A DNA stretch of 64,000 nucleotides from Deinococcus ficus (GCF_003444775.1 NZ_CP021081.1:2272001-2336000), one strand, 5' to 3'. Shown: positions 39,331 to 48,194, counted from the first letter of the stretch. Notes: generated by a model from the letters alone, not told the origin. Numbers and translations: made by a program.

Positions 39331-40434
39331 TTACTGGCCGGTCGCAGCCAGCCGGTACAGCAGCGTGGCGAGGCCCTCGGCGTTCTGCTCCAGGGTGTGG
39401 CCGTGCAGGACGCGCTGGCGGGCCGCATTGCCCATGCGCTCGCGGTGCGCGGGGTGCCGGGCGAGGAACCGCAGCGCCTTGACGTACCCGTCCACGCCGG
39501 AGCCAACCAGCAGGCCTTCCTGGCCGAAAGTGATCAGTTCCCGCTGGGCGGGGATGTCGTTCGTGACGATGGGCGCGCCGCTGCTCATGGCTTCCAGGGT
39601 GGCGAGTGACTGGTTCTCGGCGATGGTGGGTTGCAGGACGGCGTCGGCGGCGCGGTACAGCTCGGGCACGTCGTGGCGTTTGCCGAGGAAGCGCACGTTC
39701 CTGGGCGCGACGGCCCTGAGGGGAGCCTCCAGGTACCCGGTGCCGGCCAGCACGAAGTCCAGTTCCGGTGCGCGGCGGGCGGCGGCGATGACGGTGGGGT
39801 GGTTTTTCTCGATGCTGAAGCGGGCGACGGTCAGGACCGTGAAACGGGTGAAGCCATACTCGCGCCGCAGCGCCTCACGTTCGTCCGGCCCGGCGGGGCA
39901 GAATTTCGTGGTGTTCACGCCGTTCGGGACGGCATGCACGTGCGGCATGCGGTGGTGGCGTTGCAGGTAAGCCGCGCCCCAGCGGGACACGGTGACCACG
40001 TGGTTCGCGCCGCGGATGTCACCGGCCTGCAGCACCTCGTAGAACGCGCGGTAGATGCCCTGCGGCAGCAGCGGGATGTGCAGCATCAGCTGGTCGTGCA
40101 CCAGGGACACGAAGGGGCCCCGCAAGGTGCGGTAGTACTTGCGGTACCCGCGGGCGTTCCAGCTGCTCAGCAGGGTCAGGTCGAAGGCGCCGGCCTGCTG
40201 CACGGCCGCGACCTCGGCCAGGGACCGGTAGGCGTGTACGGGAATGCCGCGGTCCTGCAGCTGCGCGCGGAAGTCGGCGGTGCCGGCTGCGGCGGGCAGG
40301 GCGACCTCGGCGTGAATGCCGTGCTCGCGCATGGGCGGGATGAGTTCCCGCATGTACACCTCGCTGCCGCCCACGGCCGGGGCGTCGGTGACGAACAGCA
40401 CGCGAAGGGAGGGCGGGCGGCCGGGCGCGGTCAT
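39331..40434 (-). CDS. Glycosyltransferase family 4
   Basis: 367 residues. RVLFVTDAPAVGGSEVYMREL opens the acceptor domain; VPNGVNTTKF, TVARFSIEKNHPTVI, LAGTGYLEAPL and the late E-x7-E box ENQSLATLE (E near residue 292) are standard GT4 donor-domain motifs. Acceptor unknown; envelope glycan is likely. TAAGCT at 40441-40446 (complement) lies 6 nt before the start, though this box is only 18 bp from the end of the protease gene upstream. Confidence 0.88.
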   Translation of the reverse strand: MTAPGRPPSLRVLFVTDAPAVGGSEVYMRELIPPMREHGIHAEVALPAAAGTADFRAQLQDRGIPVHAYRSLAEVAAVQQAGAFDLTLLSSWNARGYRKYYRTLRGPFVSLVHDQLMLHIPLLPQGIYRAFYEVLQAGDIRGANHVVTVSRWGAAYLQRHHRMPHVHAVPNGVNTTKFCPAGPDEREALRREYGFTRFTVLTVARFSIEKNHPTVIAAARRAPELDFVLAGTGYLEAPLRAVAPRNVRFLGKRHDVPELYRAADAVLQPTIAENQSLATLEAMSSGAPIVTNDIPAQRELITFGQEGLLVGSGVDGYVKALRFLARHPAHRERMGNAARQRVLHGHTLEQNAEGLATLLYRLAATGQ

Positions 40435-40463
40435 CCGCAGAGCTTAGCGTCCGCCGCTTCGCG

Positions 40464-41540
40464 TCAGGGACCGCAGGAGGTGGGCTGGTCGCGCAGGTCG
40501 CGCACGGTGGCCTTGCCGACCAGCGTGACCTGCGTCTGGAAGGCCCGGCCGTCCCGCCGATACTCCAGGTCGATGGTGTCGCCCACCTTCGCGCGGCGCA
40601 CGGCGGTGATGACCGCGTCGGCGTCCGGGGTGGCCGCGCCGTTCACGCTCGTGATGATGTCGCCCAGCTGCGTGAGGTTCCCGCTGCGGTCGCACTCGCT
40701 GCCGCGCAGGCCGGCCCGTTCGGCGGGGCTGCCGCGCGCCACGCGGGAGAGCACGCCCCCGCCGGCCGCGCCGCTGTGCACCGGGTCGAACACCATGCCC
40801 ACCACCGGCACGTCCCGCCGCTCGCCGCGACGGAGGGCCGCGAGCAGGTCTCCGCCTTCCTGGACGGGCACGGCGTAGCTGCGCTGGGTGATGTCGTTGT
40901 CGTCCACCAGGATGTAACTCACCACCCCGATCGCCTGCCCGTTGCCGTCCAGCACAGGCCCGCCGCTGTCGCCAGGGGCGAGGGGCGCGGTCATTTCCAG
41001 GGTGCCCTGCGGGAAGTCGGCCCGGCCGGCCTGCGCGCCCAGCCGCAGCAGCTGCCCGCGGCGGGGTTGCAGGTAGTCGCCGTCGCTGTTCCCGATGGCC
41101 AGGACCGTCTCGCCGGGACGGGGGGCGCGGGTGGTGACCTTCAGGTACGGGAAGGGCCCGCCGTTCAGGACGCTGAGGATGGCCACGTCGGACGCCGCGT
41201 CGAAGGCGGTCACGCGGGCCGAATACGTCTTCCCGGACAGCGTGTTCACGCGGAACAGCGTGCCGGTGGACACCACGTGGTACGCGGTGAGGACCTGCCC
41301 GCTGTCCGTGATGAAAAAGCCCGTCCCGATGCCCGCCTCGCGCGTGGCGGGGTCCAGGCTCTCCACCCGCACGACCGCCGGGCGGGCCTGCTCGAACAGG
41401 GTCTTCGTCTCGGGCGGCAGCTGGTTGGGCAGGGTGCGGGTTTCCGGGATGGGCACGGCCGGCGCCGGGCCGGTCTGCGGGAACAGGTAGGCGCCCAGGG
41501 CGAGCAGCAGCAGCACGGGCAGCCAGGGCCCGGACCTCAT
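40464..41540 (-). CDS. HtrA-like serine protease with PDZ domain, second copy
   Basis: 358 residues from the start at 41540, which begins a clear signal anchor (residues 6-20). The triad is His88 (TAYHVV), Asp118 (AASDVAIL) and Ser192 (GDSGGP). The C-terminal PDZ domain includes RVARGSPAERAGL and GDIITSVNGAATP. Reading continues open upstream to 41804 but those residues are Arg-rich shadow sequence. It has a role like that of the protein at 10151 but only modest resemblance, so they are not a recent duplication. Confidence 0.9.
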   Translation of the reverse strand: MRSGPWLPVLLLLALGAYLFPQTGPAPAVPIPETRTLPNQLPPETKTLFEQARPAVVRVESLDPATREAGIGTGFFITDSGQVLTAYHVVSTGTLFRVNTLSGKTYSARVTAFDAASDVAILSVLNGGPFPYLKVTTRAPRPGETVLAIGNSDGDYLQPRRGQLLRLGAQAGRADFPQGTLEMTAPLAPGDSGGPVLDGNGQAIGVVSYILVDDNDITQRSYAVPVQEGGDLLAALRRGERRDVPVVGMVFDPVHSGAAGGGVLSRVARGSPAERAGLRGSECDRSGNLTQLGDIITSVNGAATPDADAVITAVRRAKVGDTIDLEYRRDGRAFQTQVTLVGKATVRDLRDQPTSCGP

Positions 41541-41699
41541 CGCGTCCACCCCGCGCGGCCCGCGGCCGGCGGACGCGTCCCTGAATTCAGGTTCGGCCCT
41601 GCCGGGTGACCCGCTGCTCGTTTCCGCCTCACCCCGGCAGTGTACGGTCCGCGCGCAGGGGCGACGGTGGGCGAAGGCACGGGTGGGGCGCCGGTCCCG

Positions 41700-41705
41700 T
41701 ACGCT
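41700..41705 (+). promoter_or_regulatory. Leaderless-type -10 box of the EVE-domain operon
   Basis: TACGCT lies 7 nt before the ATG at 41713 and decides that start over an in-frame ATG at 41683. Confidence 0.55.
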
Positions 41706-41712
41706 GTGCTTC

Positions 41713-42198
41713 ATGCGGTTTTGGGTGTTGAAGTCGGAGCCGGACGTGTTCGGGTTCGCGGATCTGGTGCGGGTGGGGCGCGAGCCGTGGAACGGGGTTC
41801 GCAACTACCAAGCGCGGAATTTCCTGCGGGAGATGCGGCCCGGTGACCTGTGCCTCTTCTACCATTCGAACGCGCGGCCGGCGGGCGTGGCGGGCGTGGC
41901 GCGCGTGGCGGCGGGCGCGTACCCGGACGACCTGCAGTTCGACGCGCAGAGCCGGTACTTCGATCCGAAGTCCTCGCCGGACAACCCGCGCTGGAGCATG
42001 GTGGACGTGGAGCCCCTGGTGGCCTTTCCGGGCGTGGTGCCGCTGGACGTGCTGCGGACGCTGCCGGAGTGGGCGGACTCGGCGCTGACGCGCAAGGGCA
42101 CGCGCCTGAGCGTGCTGCCGGCGACGGACGAGCAGTTCTGGGCGGTGCTGGACGCGGCGGGCCTGAGCCTGGAAGACCTGAACCGCCTGACCCCGTGA
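41713..42198 (+). CDS. EVE-domain protein
   Basis: 161 residues covering the whole EVE domain: RFWVLKSEPDVFGFADLV, WNGVRNYQARNFLREMRPGDLCLFYHSN, FDPKSSPDNPRWSMVDVEPL and ALTRKGTRLSVLPATDEQFWAVL. EVE domains belong to the PUA-like fold and bind modified nucleotides in DNA or RNA. The start has TACGCT 7 nt upstream. Overlaps the acetyltransferase by 4 bp, forming a two-gene operon. Confidence 0.9.
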   Translation: MRFWVLKSEPDVFGFADLVRVGREPWNGVRNYQARNFLREMRPGDLCLFYHSNARPAGVAGVARVAAGAYPDDLQFDAQSRYFDPKSSPDNPRWSMVDVEPLVAFPGVVPLDVLRTLPEWADSALTRKGTRLSVLPATDEQFWAVLDAAGLSLEDLNRLTP

Positions 42199-42695
42199 GC
42201 ATCCTGTTCTCGCCGCTGTCGCGGGCGGACGTGCCCCTGCTGACCGCGTGGCTGCAGGCGCCGCACGTGCGCGCCTTCTGGGACGACGGCGAGCGGGACG
42301 AGGCGGCGGTGGAGGCGCACTATTTCGCGCCTGAGCGGGACGCGCCGGGCTTCCTCTTCGGGGTGGAGGGCACGGCGGTGGGGTTCCTGCAGATCTACCC
42401 GGTCGGGCCGGAGGCGGAGTTTGCGGCCTTCGCGGCGGCGACCGGGGAAACGTGGGGCGTGGACCTGCTGATCGGGGACGTGGCATGCACCGGGCTGGGG
42501 CCGGCGGCGCTCCGAGCATTCCTGACGCGGTGGCAGGCGGAGCGGCAAGGGGCGCTGCGCCGGCTGCTGATCGACCCGGAAGTGAGGAACGTGCGAGTGG
42601 TACGGGCCTACGAGAAGGTGGGGTTTCGCCCATTGGCACGGCGTGGAAACCTGCTGATCATGGCGCTCGACCTTTCGGCGGAGTCAGGGGAATGA
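42195..42695 (+). CDS. GNAT acetyltransferase, aminoglycoside 6'-type
   Basis: 166 residues starting with GTG that overlaps the EVE stop. PLSRADVPLLTAWLQAPHVRAFWDD and LIDPEVRNVRVVRAYEKVGFRPLA are typical of the AAC(6')/IucB-like GNAT group. The acetyl-CoA loop is relaxed (CTGLGPAALRAFL). Acceptor unknown; resistance should not be inferred. Confidence 0.8.
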   Translation: MSILFSPLSRADVPLLTAWLQAPHVRAFWDDGERDEAAVEAHYFAPERDAPGFLFGVEGTAVGFLQIYPVGPEAEFAAFAAATGETWGVDLLIGDVACTGLGPAALRAFLTRWQAERQGALRRLLIDPEVRNVRVVRAYEKVGFRPLARRGNLLIMALDLSAESGE

Positions 42696-42770
42696 GACCC
42701 CTGAGAAGTTCCCCACACTCATCCCGTTTCACATCACATTAATGAATAATGAAGAATGCCATGGTAGGGC

Positions 42771-42887
42771 ATGACCGTCCTGCTCGCCTGCGCGGCCATC
42801 GCGGCCTCCCTGGCCCTGGCCTCCCGCCAGCGCAAACCCAAAATGCAGCGCCTCCCGGCCCGCACCCGGCGCCTGCGCCGCGCTTGA
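42771..42887 (+). CDS. Possible 38-residue membrane-anchored small protein
   Basis: An ATG at 42771 opens 38 codons with a hydrophobic stretch of about 14 residues (VLLACAAIAASLAL) followed by a strongly basic tail (RQRKPKMQRLPARTRRLRRA). Upstream 42730-42760 is unusually AT-rich for this genome, as expected of a promoter, though no clear -35 is visible. It is below usual gene-calling size and could be spurious. Confidence 0.35.
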   Translation: MTVLLACAAIAASLALASRQRKPKMQRLPARTRRLRRA

Positions 42888-42953
42888 CCCCGTGACGCGC
42901 GACCGGCCCGGGGTGAAGGCCGGCCGGCCGCACTTGCGGCATACTCCGCACGG

Positions 42954-43586
42954 ATGCCCGTGACCCCGCCCCCCGTGACTTGGCCTGACCACCCCCCCAC
43001 CCTGATGTCCCGCCTGGGCACCCGGGCGCTGCGCCTGATCGGCTGGACGCCCGTGCTCGCGCCGCCCCCCGCGCGGAAACTGGTGGCGTGCGTGGCGCCG
43101 CACACCAGCAACTGGGATTTCTGGCCCGGCATCTTCTGGGTGTGGGCCACGCGCAGCCCCGTGAAGTTCGTGGCGAAACACAGCCTGTTCCGCTTCCCGG
43201 CCGGGGTGTTCATGCGCGCGGTGGGCGGCGTGCCGCTGGACCGCCGCCGCGCCGGCGGAAACTTCGTGGACGCCGTGGTGGACATGATCGCCGCGCAGAA
43301 GGAGATCATGCTGGTGGTCGCGCCCGAAGGCACCCGCGACCGCACCGAGCACTGGAAGACCGGCTTTTACTACATGGCCCTGGAGGCCGGTACGCCCATC
43401 GCGGTGACGGTCCTCGACTGGGGTCGCCGGCGGGTGGGCGTGGTCGGGTACGTGCAGCCCACCGGGGACATTGAGGCGGACTTCGCCGCGATCCGCGAAC
43501 TGATGCGCGGCGTGAAGGCGCACACTCCGGCCGATTTCGGCCCGATCGTGCCCCGCCCCGCGGACCCGGCGAAAACCGGCGGGTAA
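42954..43586 (+). CDS. 1-acyl-glycerol-3-phosphate acyltransferase-like protein
   Basis: 210 residues with the PlsC pattern: VAPHTSNWDFWPG (H-x4-D catalytic box near residue 50), KHSLFRFPAGVFMRAVGGVPLDRRR and VVAPEGTRDRTEHWKTGFYYMA. It has no obvious transmembrane segment, so it is of the short soluble-looking type (DUF374-like neighbours exist). It would acylate a lipid intermediate, possibly of glycolipids. -10-like CATACT lies 8 nt upstream of the ATG. Closely followed by a strong bidirectional hairpin. Confidence 0.82.
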   Translation: MPVTPPPVTWPDHPPTLMSRLGTRALRLIGWTPVLAPPPARKLVACVAPHTSNWDFWPGIFWVWATRSPVKFVAKHSLFRFPAGVFMRAVGGVPLDRRRAGGNFVDAVVDMIAAQKEIMLVVAPEGTRDRTEHWKTGFYYMALEAGTPIAVTVLDWGRRRVGVVGYVQPTGDIEADFAAIRELMRGVKAHTPADFGPIVPRPADPAKTGG

Positions 43587-43597
43587 ATCAGAACACT

Positions 43598-43631
43598 CAG
43601 CGGCCCGGGGGATCTGCCTCCCGGGCCGCTG
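43598..43631. terminator. Bidirectional hairpin between acyltransferase and nrdR
   Basis: A 12-bp perfect stem (43598-43609 with 43620-43631, 10-nt loop) in the gap between convergent stops at 43586 and 43638; no T tract on either side. Confidence 0.6.
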
Positions 43632-43637
43632 CGCTGT

Positions 43638-44111
43638 TCACTCCGCTTCGGGCGGGTCACCGGGGGTGTCCTGGTCCTTCAGGCCGCGGATCTCCTCGAT
43701 GAAACGCTCCAGGCTGTCGAACTCGCGGTACACGCTGGCAAAGCGGATGTAGGCGACGTCATCCAGGGGCCGCAGGAAGGTCATGGCGCGGCGGCCGATC
43801 TCCTCGCTGGGAATCTCGCTGAGACCGAACTCGTCCTCGAATCCGTACGCGAAGGCGCGCAGCAGGGCGGGGTCCACCGGGCGTTTCTCGGTGGCGAGGG
43901 TCAGGCCGCGCAGCAGCTTGTCCGGGTTGAAGGCCTCGCGGGGGCCGCTGCGCTTGACGACCATCAGCGGTTCGAGCTGCGCGCGTTCGTAGGTGGTGAA
44001 ACGCCGCGCGCAGGTGGGGCACTCGCGGCGGCGGCGGATGCTGGCGCCGTCGTCGCTGGGGCGGGAGTTCACCACGCGGCTGTCGGGCGCGGAGCAGTAC
44101 GGGCACTTCAC
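43638..44111 (-). CDS. nrdR: Transcriptional repressor NrdR
   Basis: 157 residues. The N-terminal zinc ribbon has CPYC near residue 3 and CPTC near residue 31 and reads RRRRECPTCARRFTTYE, then an ATP-cone domain (VVKRSGPREAFNPDKLLRGL..., EIGRRAMTFLRPLDDVAYIRFASVYREF). It represses ribonucleotide reductase genes according to dNTP status. The GTG start overlaps the SDR stop (GTGA), so both are one operon; nrd genes are not in the window. Confidence 0.94.
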   Translation of the reverse strand: MKCPYCSAPDSRVVNSRPSDDGASIRRRRECPTCARRFTTYERAQLEPLMVVKRSGPREAFNPDKLLRGLTLATEKRPVDPALLRAFAYGFEDEFGLSEIPSEEIGRRAMTFLRPLDDVAYIRFASVYREFDSLERFIEEIRGLKDQDTPGDPPEAE

Positions 44112-44815
44112 AGGTAGGGCATCTCCGGCACGCGCAGTTTCGGCACGTCCGGCAGCGGGACGTCCAGCACGGTGCCGCTCAGGTGCGCCAGGCCGGGCGC
44201 GGCCAGGGCCACGACGGTGTCGCTGACGGGGGCGTCCAGTGTCTCGTCGCCGCTGCTGGCGCGGGCCGGCAGGATCAGGTTGGCGCGCACGCCGCCGCGC
44301 CACGCGTGGCGCACCAGGCCCTCCAGCGCGCCGCGCTGCGGCCAGACCTGCACGTCCGTGTCGTCCAGGTGCGGGCCGATCAATGTGAGCCAGGTGCCGT
44401 TCAGGCGGCGCGCGATGATCTGCGCGATCGCCACGCTGCTTTTCAGGTTGGCGTTGAACAGTTCCATCCACTCGCCCTCGCTCAGGGCGGTGAAGTGCGT
44501 CTGGGTGCGGCGGTCGGCGACGTGCACGATGCCGCCCAGCTGCCCGAACAGCTCCAGGATGCGTTCCTGCGCGCTGAGCCAGTCCATCACGACCGTCACG
44601 TCCGCCTGGATGGGAAAGGCGGTGCCGCCCTGCTGTTCGAGCCGGCTGGCGAGACTGGAGAGCGTCTCGGTGCTCTGGCCGATCAGGGCCACGCTCGCGC
44701 CCGCGCGGGCCAGGGCGGCGGCGGTCAGGCGGCCGTACCCCTGGTCGGCGCCGGACACGGCGATGACCTGCCCGGCCAGGGGGCGCGGCGGCACGGAAAG
44801 GGAGGAAGCCGTCAT
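44108..44815 (-). CDS. SDR-fold protein without catalytic Ser, Tyr and Lys
   Basis: 235 residues. The NAD(P) motif is present in relaxed form (SGADQGYG) and FNANLKSSV keeps the structural Asn, but where a short-chain dehydrogenase has YSASKAAVEGL this protein has VWPQRGALEGL, with no Tyr or Lys, and the serine position reads GPHLDD. It is therefore probably not an oxidoreductase. It is translated with nrdR. TATCCT at 44823-44828 (complement) lies 7 nt before the ATG. Could act as a nucleotide sensor; inference only. Confidence 0.6.
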   Translation of the reverse strand: MTASSLSVPPRPLAGQVIAVSGADQGYGRLTAAALARAGASVALIGQSTETLSSLASRLEQQGGTAFPIQADVTVVMDWLSAQERILELFGQLGGIVHVADRRTQTHFTALSEGEWMELFNANLKSSVAIAQIIARRLNGTWLTLIGPHLDDTDVQVWPQRGALEGLVRHAWRGGVRANLILPARASSGDETLDAPVSDTVVALAAPGLAHLSGTVLDVPLPDVPKLRVPEMPYL

Positions 44816-44861
44816 GGCCTTCAGGATAAGCGCCGGCGCGCGCCTCCGAACGGCGCGGCGC

Positions 44862-45542
44862 TCAGGCGGGGCGGGCGGGCGCGTGCACGCCGGCCACCCG
44901 CAGCAGGTCGTCCAGGGTGGAAAAGCCCTGGTCCAGGCGCGGCCAGGTGGGCGGGAAGGGCTGCGTGCGGGTGATGTCGTGCGGGACCACGATCACGTTC
45001 ATGCCGGCGGCGACGGCAGCGGTGGCGCCGTTCAGGCTGTCTTCCACGGCCAGGCAGTGTTCGGGGCGCACGCCGAGCGTGCGGGCGGCCAGCAGGTACA
45101 GTTCCGGGTCGGGTTTCACGCGGGCGACGTCGTCCTGGGTGGCGGTGGTGGCGAACAGGTCCCGCAGGCCGTGGTGGGTCAGCCAGCGGTCGATCCAGGC
45201 GCGGTCGCTGCTGCTCGCCAGGCCCAGTTTCAGGCCGGCGGGGGCGACGGCTTCCAGCACGCCGCGCACGCCGCGGCGCAGGTCGGCGTCCTGCAATTCG
45301 GCGTGCACGCGGTCCCGCAGGGCGACTTGCAGGGTGTCCCGCTGGGCCTGCACATGGCCTGGCAGGCCCGCCCAGGGGTCGAACGCGCCCCAGGTGCCGA
45401 TGCCGCGCTGCCAGTCTTCGAGATTCAGCTCCCGGCCGTGCTCGGTGTACAGCGCCTGCCAGTGGGTGAATTCCGGGGTTTCCGTGTCGAAGATGGTGCC
45501 GTCGAAATCGAAGATGAGGGCCTGGATCTCCGCGCTGGGCAT
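44862..45542 (-). CDS. HAD-superfamily phosphatase, beta-phosphoglucomutase-like
   Basis: 226 residues. DFDGTIFDTETPEFTHWQ gives the nucleophile DFDG, ASSSDRAWID the motif II Ser, KPDPELYLLAARTLGVRPEHCLAVEDSLNGATAAVAAGM motifs III and IV. This is subgroup IA (phosphoglycolate phosphatase/beta-phosphoglucomutase type). Actual substrate unknown. TACACT at 45550-45555 (complement) lies 7 nt before the start, chosen over an in-frame ATG 30 nt upstream. Confidence 0.88.
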   Translation of the reverse strand: MPSAEIQALIFDFDGTIFDTETPEFTHWQALYTEHGRELNLEDWQRGIGTWGAFDPWAGLPGHVQAQRDTLQVALRDRVHAELQDADLRRGVRGVLEAVAPAGLKLGLASSSDRAWIDRWLTHHGLRDLFATTATQDDVARVKPDPELYLLAARTLGVRPEHCLAVEDSLNGATAAVAAGMNVIVVPHDITRTQPFPPTWPRLDQGFSTLDDLLRVAGVHAPARPA

Positions 45543-45568
45543 ACGGGTCAGTGTAGGGGACGGGCCCT

Positions 45569-46699
45569 TCACAGCGTCTTGCGGAAGCGCAGGCTGGCGA
45601 GCGTGAGGGTGATGATGGCGAATACCGCCAGTCCGGTCAGGGGCAGCTGAAGCTGGTGGGCGTCGGTGCCGCGCAGCATGATGCCCCGCACGGCCTGCAG
45701 GTAGTAGCGCAGCGGCACGCCGTACGACAGGCCCGCGAAGAAGCGGTTGAGGCCCTCCAGCGGCAGCAGGAAGCCGCTCAGGAAGATGCTGGGCACGATG
45801 ATGGCGATGGTGGCGAACATCGCCTGCGGCTGCGTGCCGGCCACCGTGGAGATCAGGATGCCCAGGCCCAGGTTGCCCAGCACGAACAGCAGCGCCGCCA
45901 GGGTGAGCAGGCCCACGCTGCCGGCCAGCGGCACGCCGAAGAGCCAGTGCCCGATGGTGAGGACCAGCGCGGCGTCCAGCGCCCCGAACGCGAAGTACGG
46001 CAGCAGCTTGCCCAGGATCACCTCGTGCGGCCGGACCGGCGTGGCGATCAGGGCCTCGATGGTGCCGGTCTCGCGTTCCCGCACGATCGCCAGGGCGGTG
46101 AGCATCACGCAGATCAAGGTGAGGATCAGGCCGGACAGGCCCGGGACCATGTACACGGCGCTGCGGTTGTCGGGGTTGTACAGCGTTTCCAGGGTGGGCC
46201 GGACGGGCACGGACAGCGTGCCGGTGGCGGCCCGCACGGCGCCCAGGGCGGCCAGGCTGTCCTGCGTGGCGGCGGCCGACGCGGCGCGGACCTGCGCGGC
46301 GAAGGTGGGGTCCGAGCCGTCCACGAACACCGTGTAGGGCACGGGCTGCTGCGCGCGGGCGGCCGCCAGGGCTCCGGCCGGGATCTCCAGGATGGCGCGG
46401 ACCGTGCCGGCCCGGGCGGCCTCCAGCGCCGCCTCGCGGGTGGGGTAGGGGCGCAGCTCGAAGCGGTCCTCGGCGGCGTAGTTGCGCAGGATGCGGTCGC
46501 TGACCCGGTCGCGGGCAAGGTCCACGACGCCCAGGCGGATGTCCTTCACGTTGGTGTTCAGCGCGTACCCGAACAGCAGCAGCATCACCACCGGCAGCAG
46601 CACGATCAGCCGCGGCAGCACCGCGTCCCGGCGGACGTGCAGGAGCTCCTTGCGGGCGATGCCCAGAATGCGGTCCAGCGGGCGGGAGGTGGCGGTCAT
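45569..46699 (-). CDS. ABC-2 type exporter permease, YhhJ-like
   Basis: 376 residues. One N-terminal helix (LIVLLPVVMLLLFGYAL), a large external domain (about 60-180, AAAR/QPVPYTVFVDGSDP), then five helices with the family block VRERETGTIEALIATPVRPHEVILGKLLPY. Such permeases pair with an ATPase to export drugs or lipids. The start overlaps the ATPase stop by 4 bp (ATGA). Third gene of the TetR-ATPase-permease operon. Confidence 0.88.
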   Translation of the reverse strand: MTATSRPLDRILGIARKELLHVRRDAVLPRLIVLLPVVMLLLFGYALNTNVKDIRLGVVDLARDRVSDRILRNYAAEDRFELRPYPTREAALEAARAGTVRAILEIPAGALAAARAQQPVPYTVFVDGSDPTFAAQVRAASAAATQDSLAALGAVRAATGTLSVPVRPTLETLYNPDNRSAVYMVPGLSGLILTLICVMLTALAIVRERETGTIEALIATPVRPHEVILGKLLPYFAFGALDAALVLTIGHWLFGVPLAGSVGLLTLAALLFVLGNLGLGILISTVAGTQPQAMFATIAIIVPSIFLSGFLLPLEGLNRFFAGLSYGVPLRYYLQAVRGIMLRGTDAHQLQLPLTGLAVFAIITLTLASLRFRKTL

Positions 46700-47601
46700 G
46701 CGCTCACCTTCGCTGCGCTGGCGTACGCCACGAACACGTCCTCCAGGCTGGCCGGCACGCGCCGCAGGTCCCCCAGGGCGGCCAGGGCCGTTTCCGGGCC
46801 GGGGTCGGCGGCGGTGACGCGCACCTCGTCCCCAATGATCCAGGCGCCCTGCACCCCCGGTGTGGCCCGTGCGGCGTGGAGCGCGGCGTTCAGGTTCAGG
46901 GCCCGCAGCGCGTAGCGCACGCCGGGCAGGCCCGCGCGCAGCTGTTCGGGCGGGCCCTGCGCCAGGATGCGCCCCGACGCGATCAGCGCGACCTGCTGGC
47001 AGCGTTCGGCCTCGTCCATGTAGTGCGTGGTCACGAACACGGTCGTGCCCTCCCCCGTCAGGGCGTAGATGGCGTCCCACAGGCCCCGCCGGGCGACCGG
47101 GTCCAGGCCCGCGGTGGGTTCGTCCAGGAACAGCACCTGCGGGCCGTGCACGATGGCCGTGCCGATGCTCAGCCGCTGCCGCCACCCGGCCGACAGGGCC
47201 CGGGCCAGATGCCCCCTCCACGGAATGAGCCCCAGGCGGTCCAGGGTGCGGTCCACCGCGGCGGGCACCGCCCGGGGCGGCAGGTACAGCGCCGCCTTGA
47301 AGCGCAGGTTCTCCTCCACGGTCAGGTCCGTGTACACGCTGGCGGCCTGGTTCGCGTACCCGATGCGGGCCTTCACGCCGTCCGGGTCGGTGAGGGGCGC
47401 GCCGGCCACCCGCCCGGTGCCGCCGGTGGGCGTGAGCACGCCGCTGAGCATGCGCAGCGTGGTGGTCTTCCCCGCCCCGTTCGGGCCCAGGTACCCGAAC
47501 ACGATGCCGGGCGGCACCGTGAGGCTGAGCGGCGCGACGACCTGCACCGGCCCGTAGCGTTTGCTGAGGTCCCAGGTTTCGATGGCGGGCTCGGGCGTCA
47601 T
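46696..47601 (-). CDS. ABC-2 exporter ATPase
   Basis: 301 residues. Walker A GPNGAGKTTT near residue 40, Q loop, signature LSAGWRQRLSIGTAI (SAGW instead of the usual SGGM), Walker B VLFLDEPTAGLDP and switch TTHYMDEAE; a C-terminal accessory domain follows from about 215. Together with the permease it forms the export pump. GGAGGAG lies before the ATG, and the ATG overlaps the TetR stop by 4 bp. Confidence 0.9.
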   Translation of the reverse strand: MTPEPAIETWDLSKRYGPVQVVAPLSLTVPPGIVFGYLGPNGAGKTTTLRMLSGVLTPTGGTGRVAGAPLTDPDGVKARIGYANQAASVYTDLTVEENLRFKAALYLPPRAVPAAVDRTLDRLGLIPWRGHLARALSAGWRQRLSIGTAIVHGPQVLFLDEPTAGLDPVARRGLWDAIYALTGEGTTVFVTTHYMDEAERCQQVALIASGRILAQGPPEQLRAGLPGVRYALRALNLNAALHAARATPGVQGAWIIGDEVRVTAADPGPETALAALGDLRRVPASLEDVFVAYASAAKVSA

Positions 47602-48194
47602 GGGGTCTCCTCCGGGTGGGTGGCGCGGCCGTGCAGGAAGGCGCGGACGTGGGCTTCCGGGTCGGGCGGCGTGCCCGGCGACAGGGGCAGCAGCGTGCGG
47701 AACAGGTCGGGCATCAGGTGCGGCAGCACCAGCGGGCCGATCAGGGCGGGCAGCAGGGACCCCAGCGGCTCGGGGCGCAGCTGGCCTTCCTGCTGGTAGC
47801 GGCCCAGCAGCGCCGCGACCTGCGCGAACAGCTCCCGGGGGCCGTCCAGCACGCCCTGCAGTTCCGGATGCCGGGGAAATTCGGTGACCAGCACCCGGAT
47901 CACCGGCCCGACCGTGTGCAGCGCCTCCCCGTACTCGCGGGTGAGGTGGATCAGGTCCGCTTCCAGGTTCCCGGTGTAGTGCACGCCGCGCCCCGCCAGG
48001 ACGGTGGTGCGGCTCAGGACGGCGGCGCGCAGGAGCGCCAGCTTGGTGCCGTGGCGGCGGAACAGCGTGACCTCGTTCACGCCGGCGCGCTCGGCGATGG
48101 CACGGGTGGTGGCGCCCTTCAGGCCGCGTTCGGCCAGCACCTGCAGCGCGGCCGTCAGAAGCGGGTCGTCGGGCGGACCACCGGGGGTCGTCAT
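47598..48194 (-). CDS. TetR-family repressor of the ABC-2 exporter operon
   Basis: 198 residues. HTH at residues 12-55 reads LTAALQVLAERGLKGATTRAIAERAGVNEVTLFRRHGTKLALL. It is the first gene of a three-gene operon and has a perfect palindrome (48224-48239) in front of its own -10 box, so autoregulated de-repression of the pump is likely. The start at 48194 follows TACGCT (48201-48206, complement) by 6 nt; an in-frame ATG at 48200 is the alternative. Confidence 0.9.
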   Translation of the reverse strand: MTTPGGPPDDPLLTAALQVLAERGLKGATTRAIAERAGVNEVTLFRRHGTKLALLRAAVLSRTTVLAGRGVHYTGNLEADLIHLTREYGEALHTVGPVIRVLVTEFPRHPELQGVLDGPRELFAQVAALLGRYQQEGQLRPEPLGSLLPALIGPLVLPHLMPDLFRTLLPLSPGTPPDPEAHVRAFLHGRATHPEETP

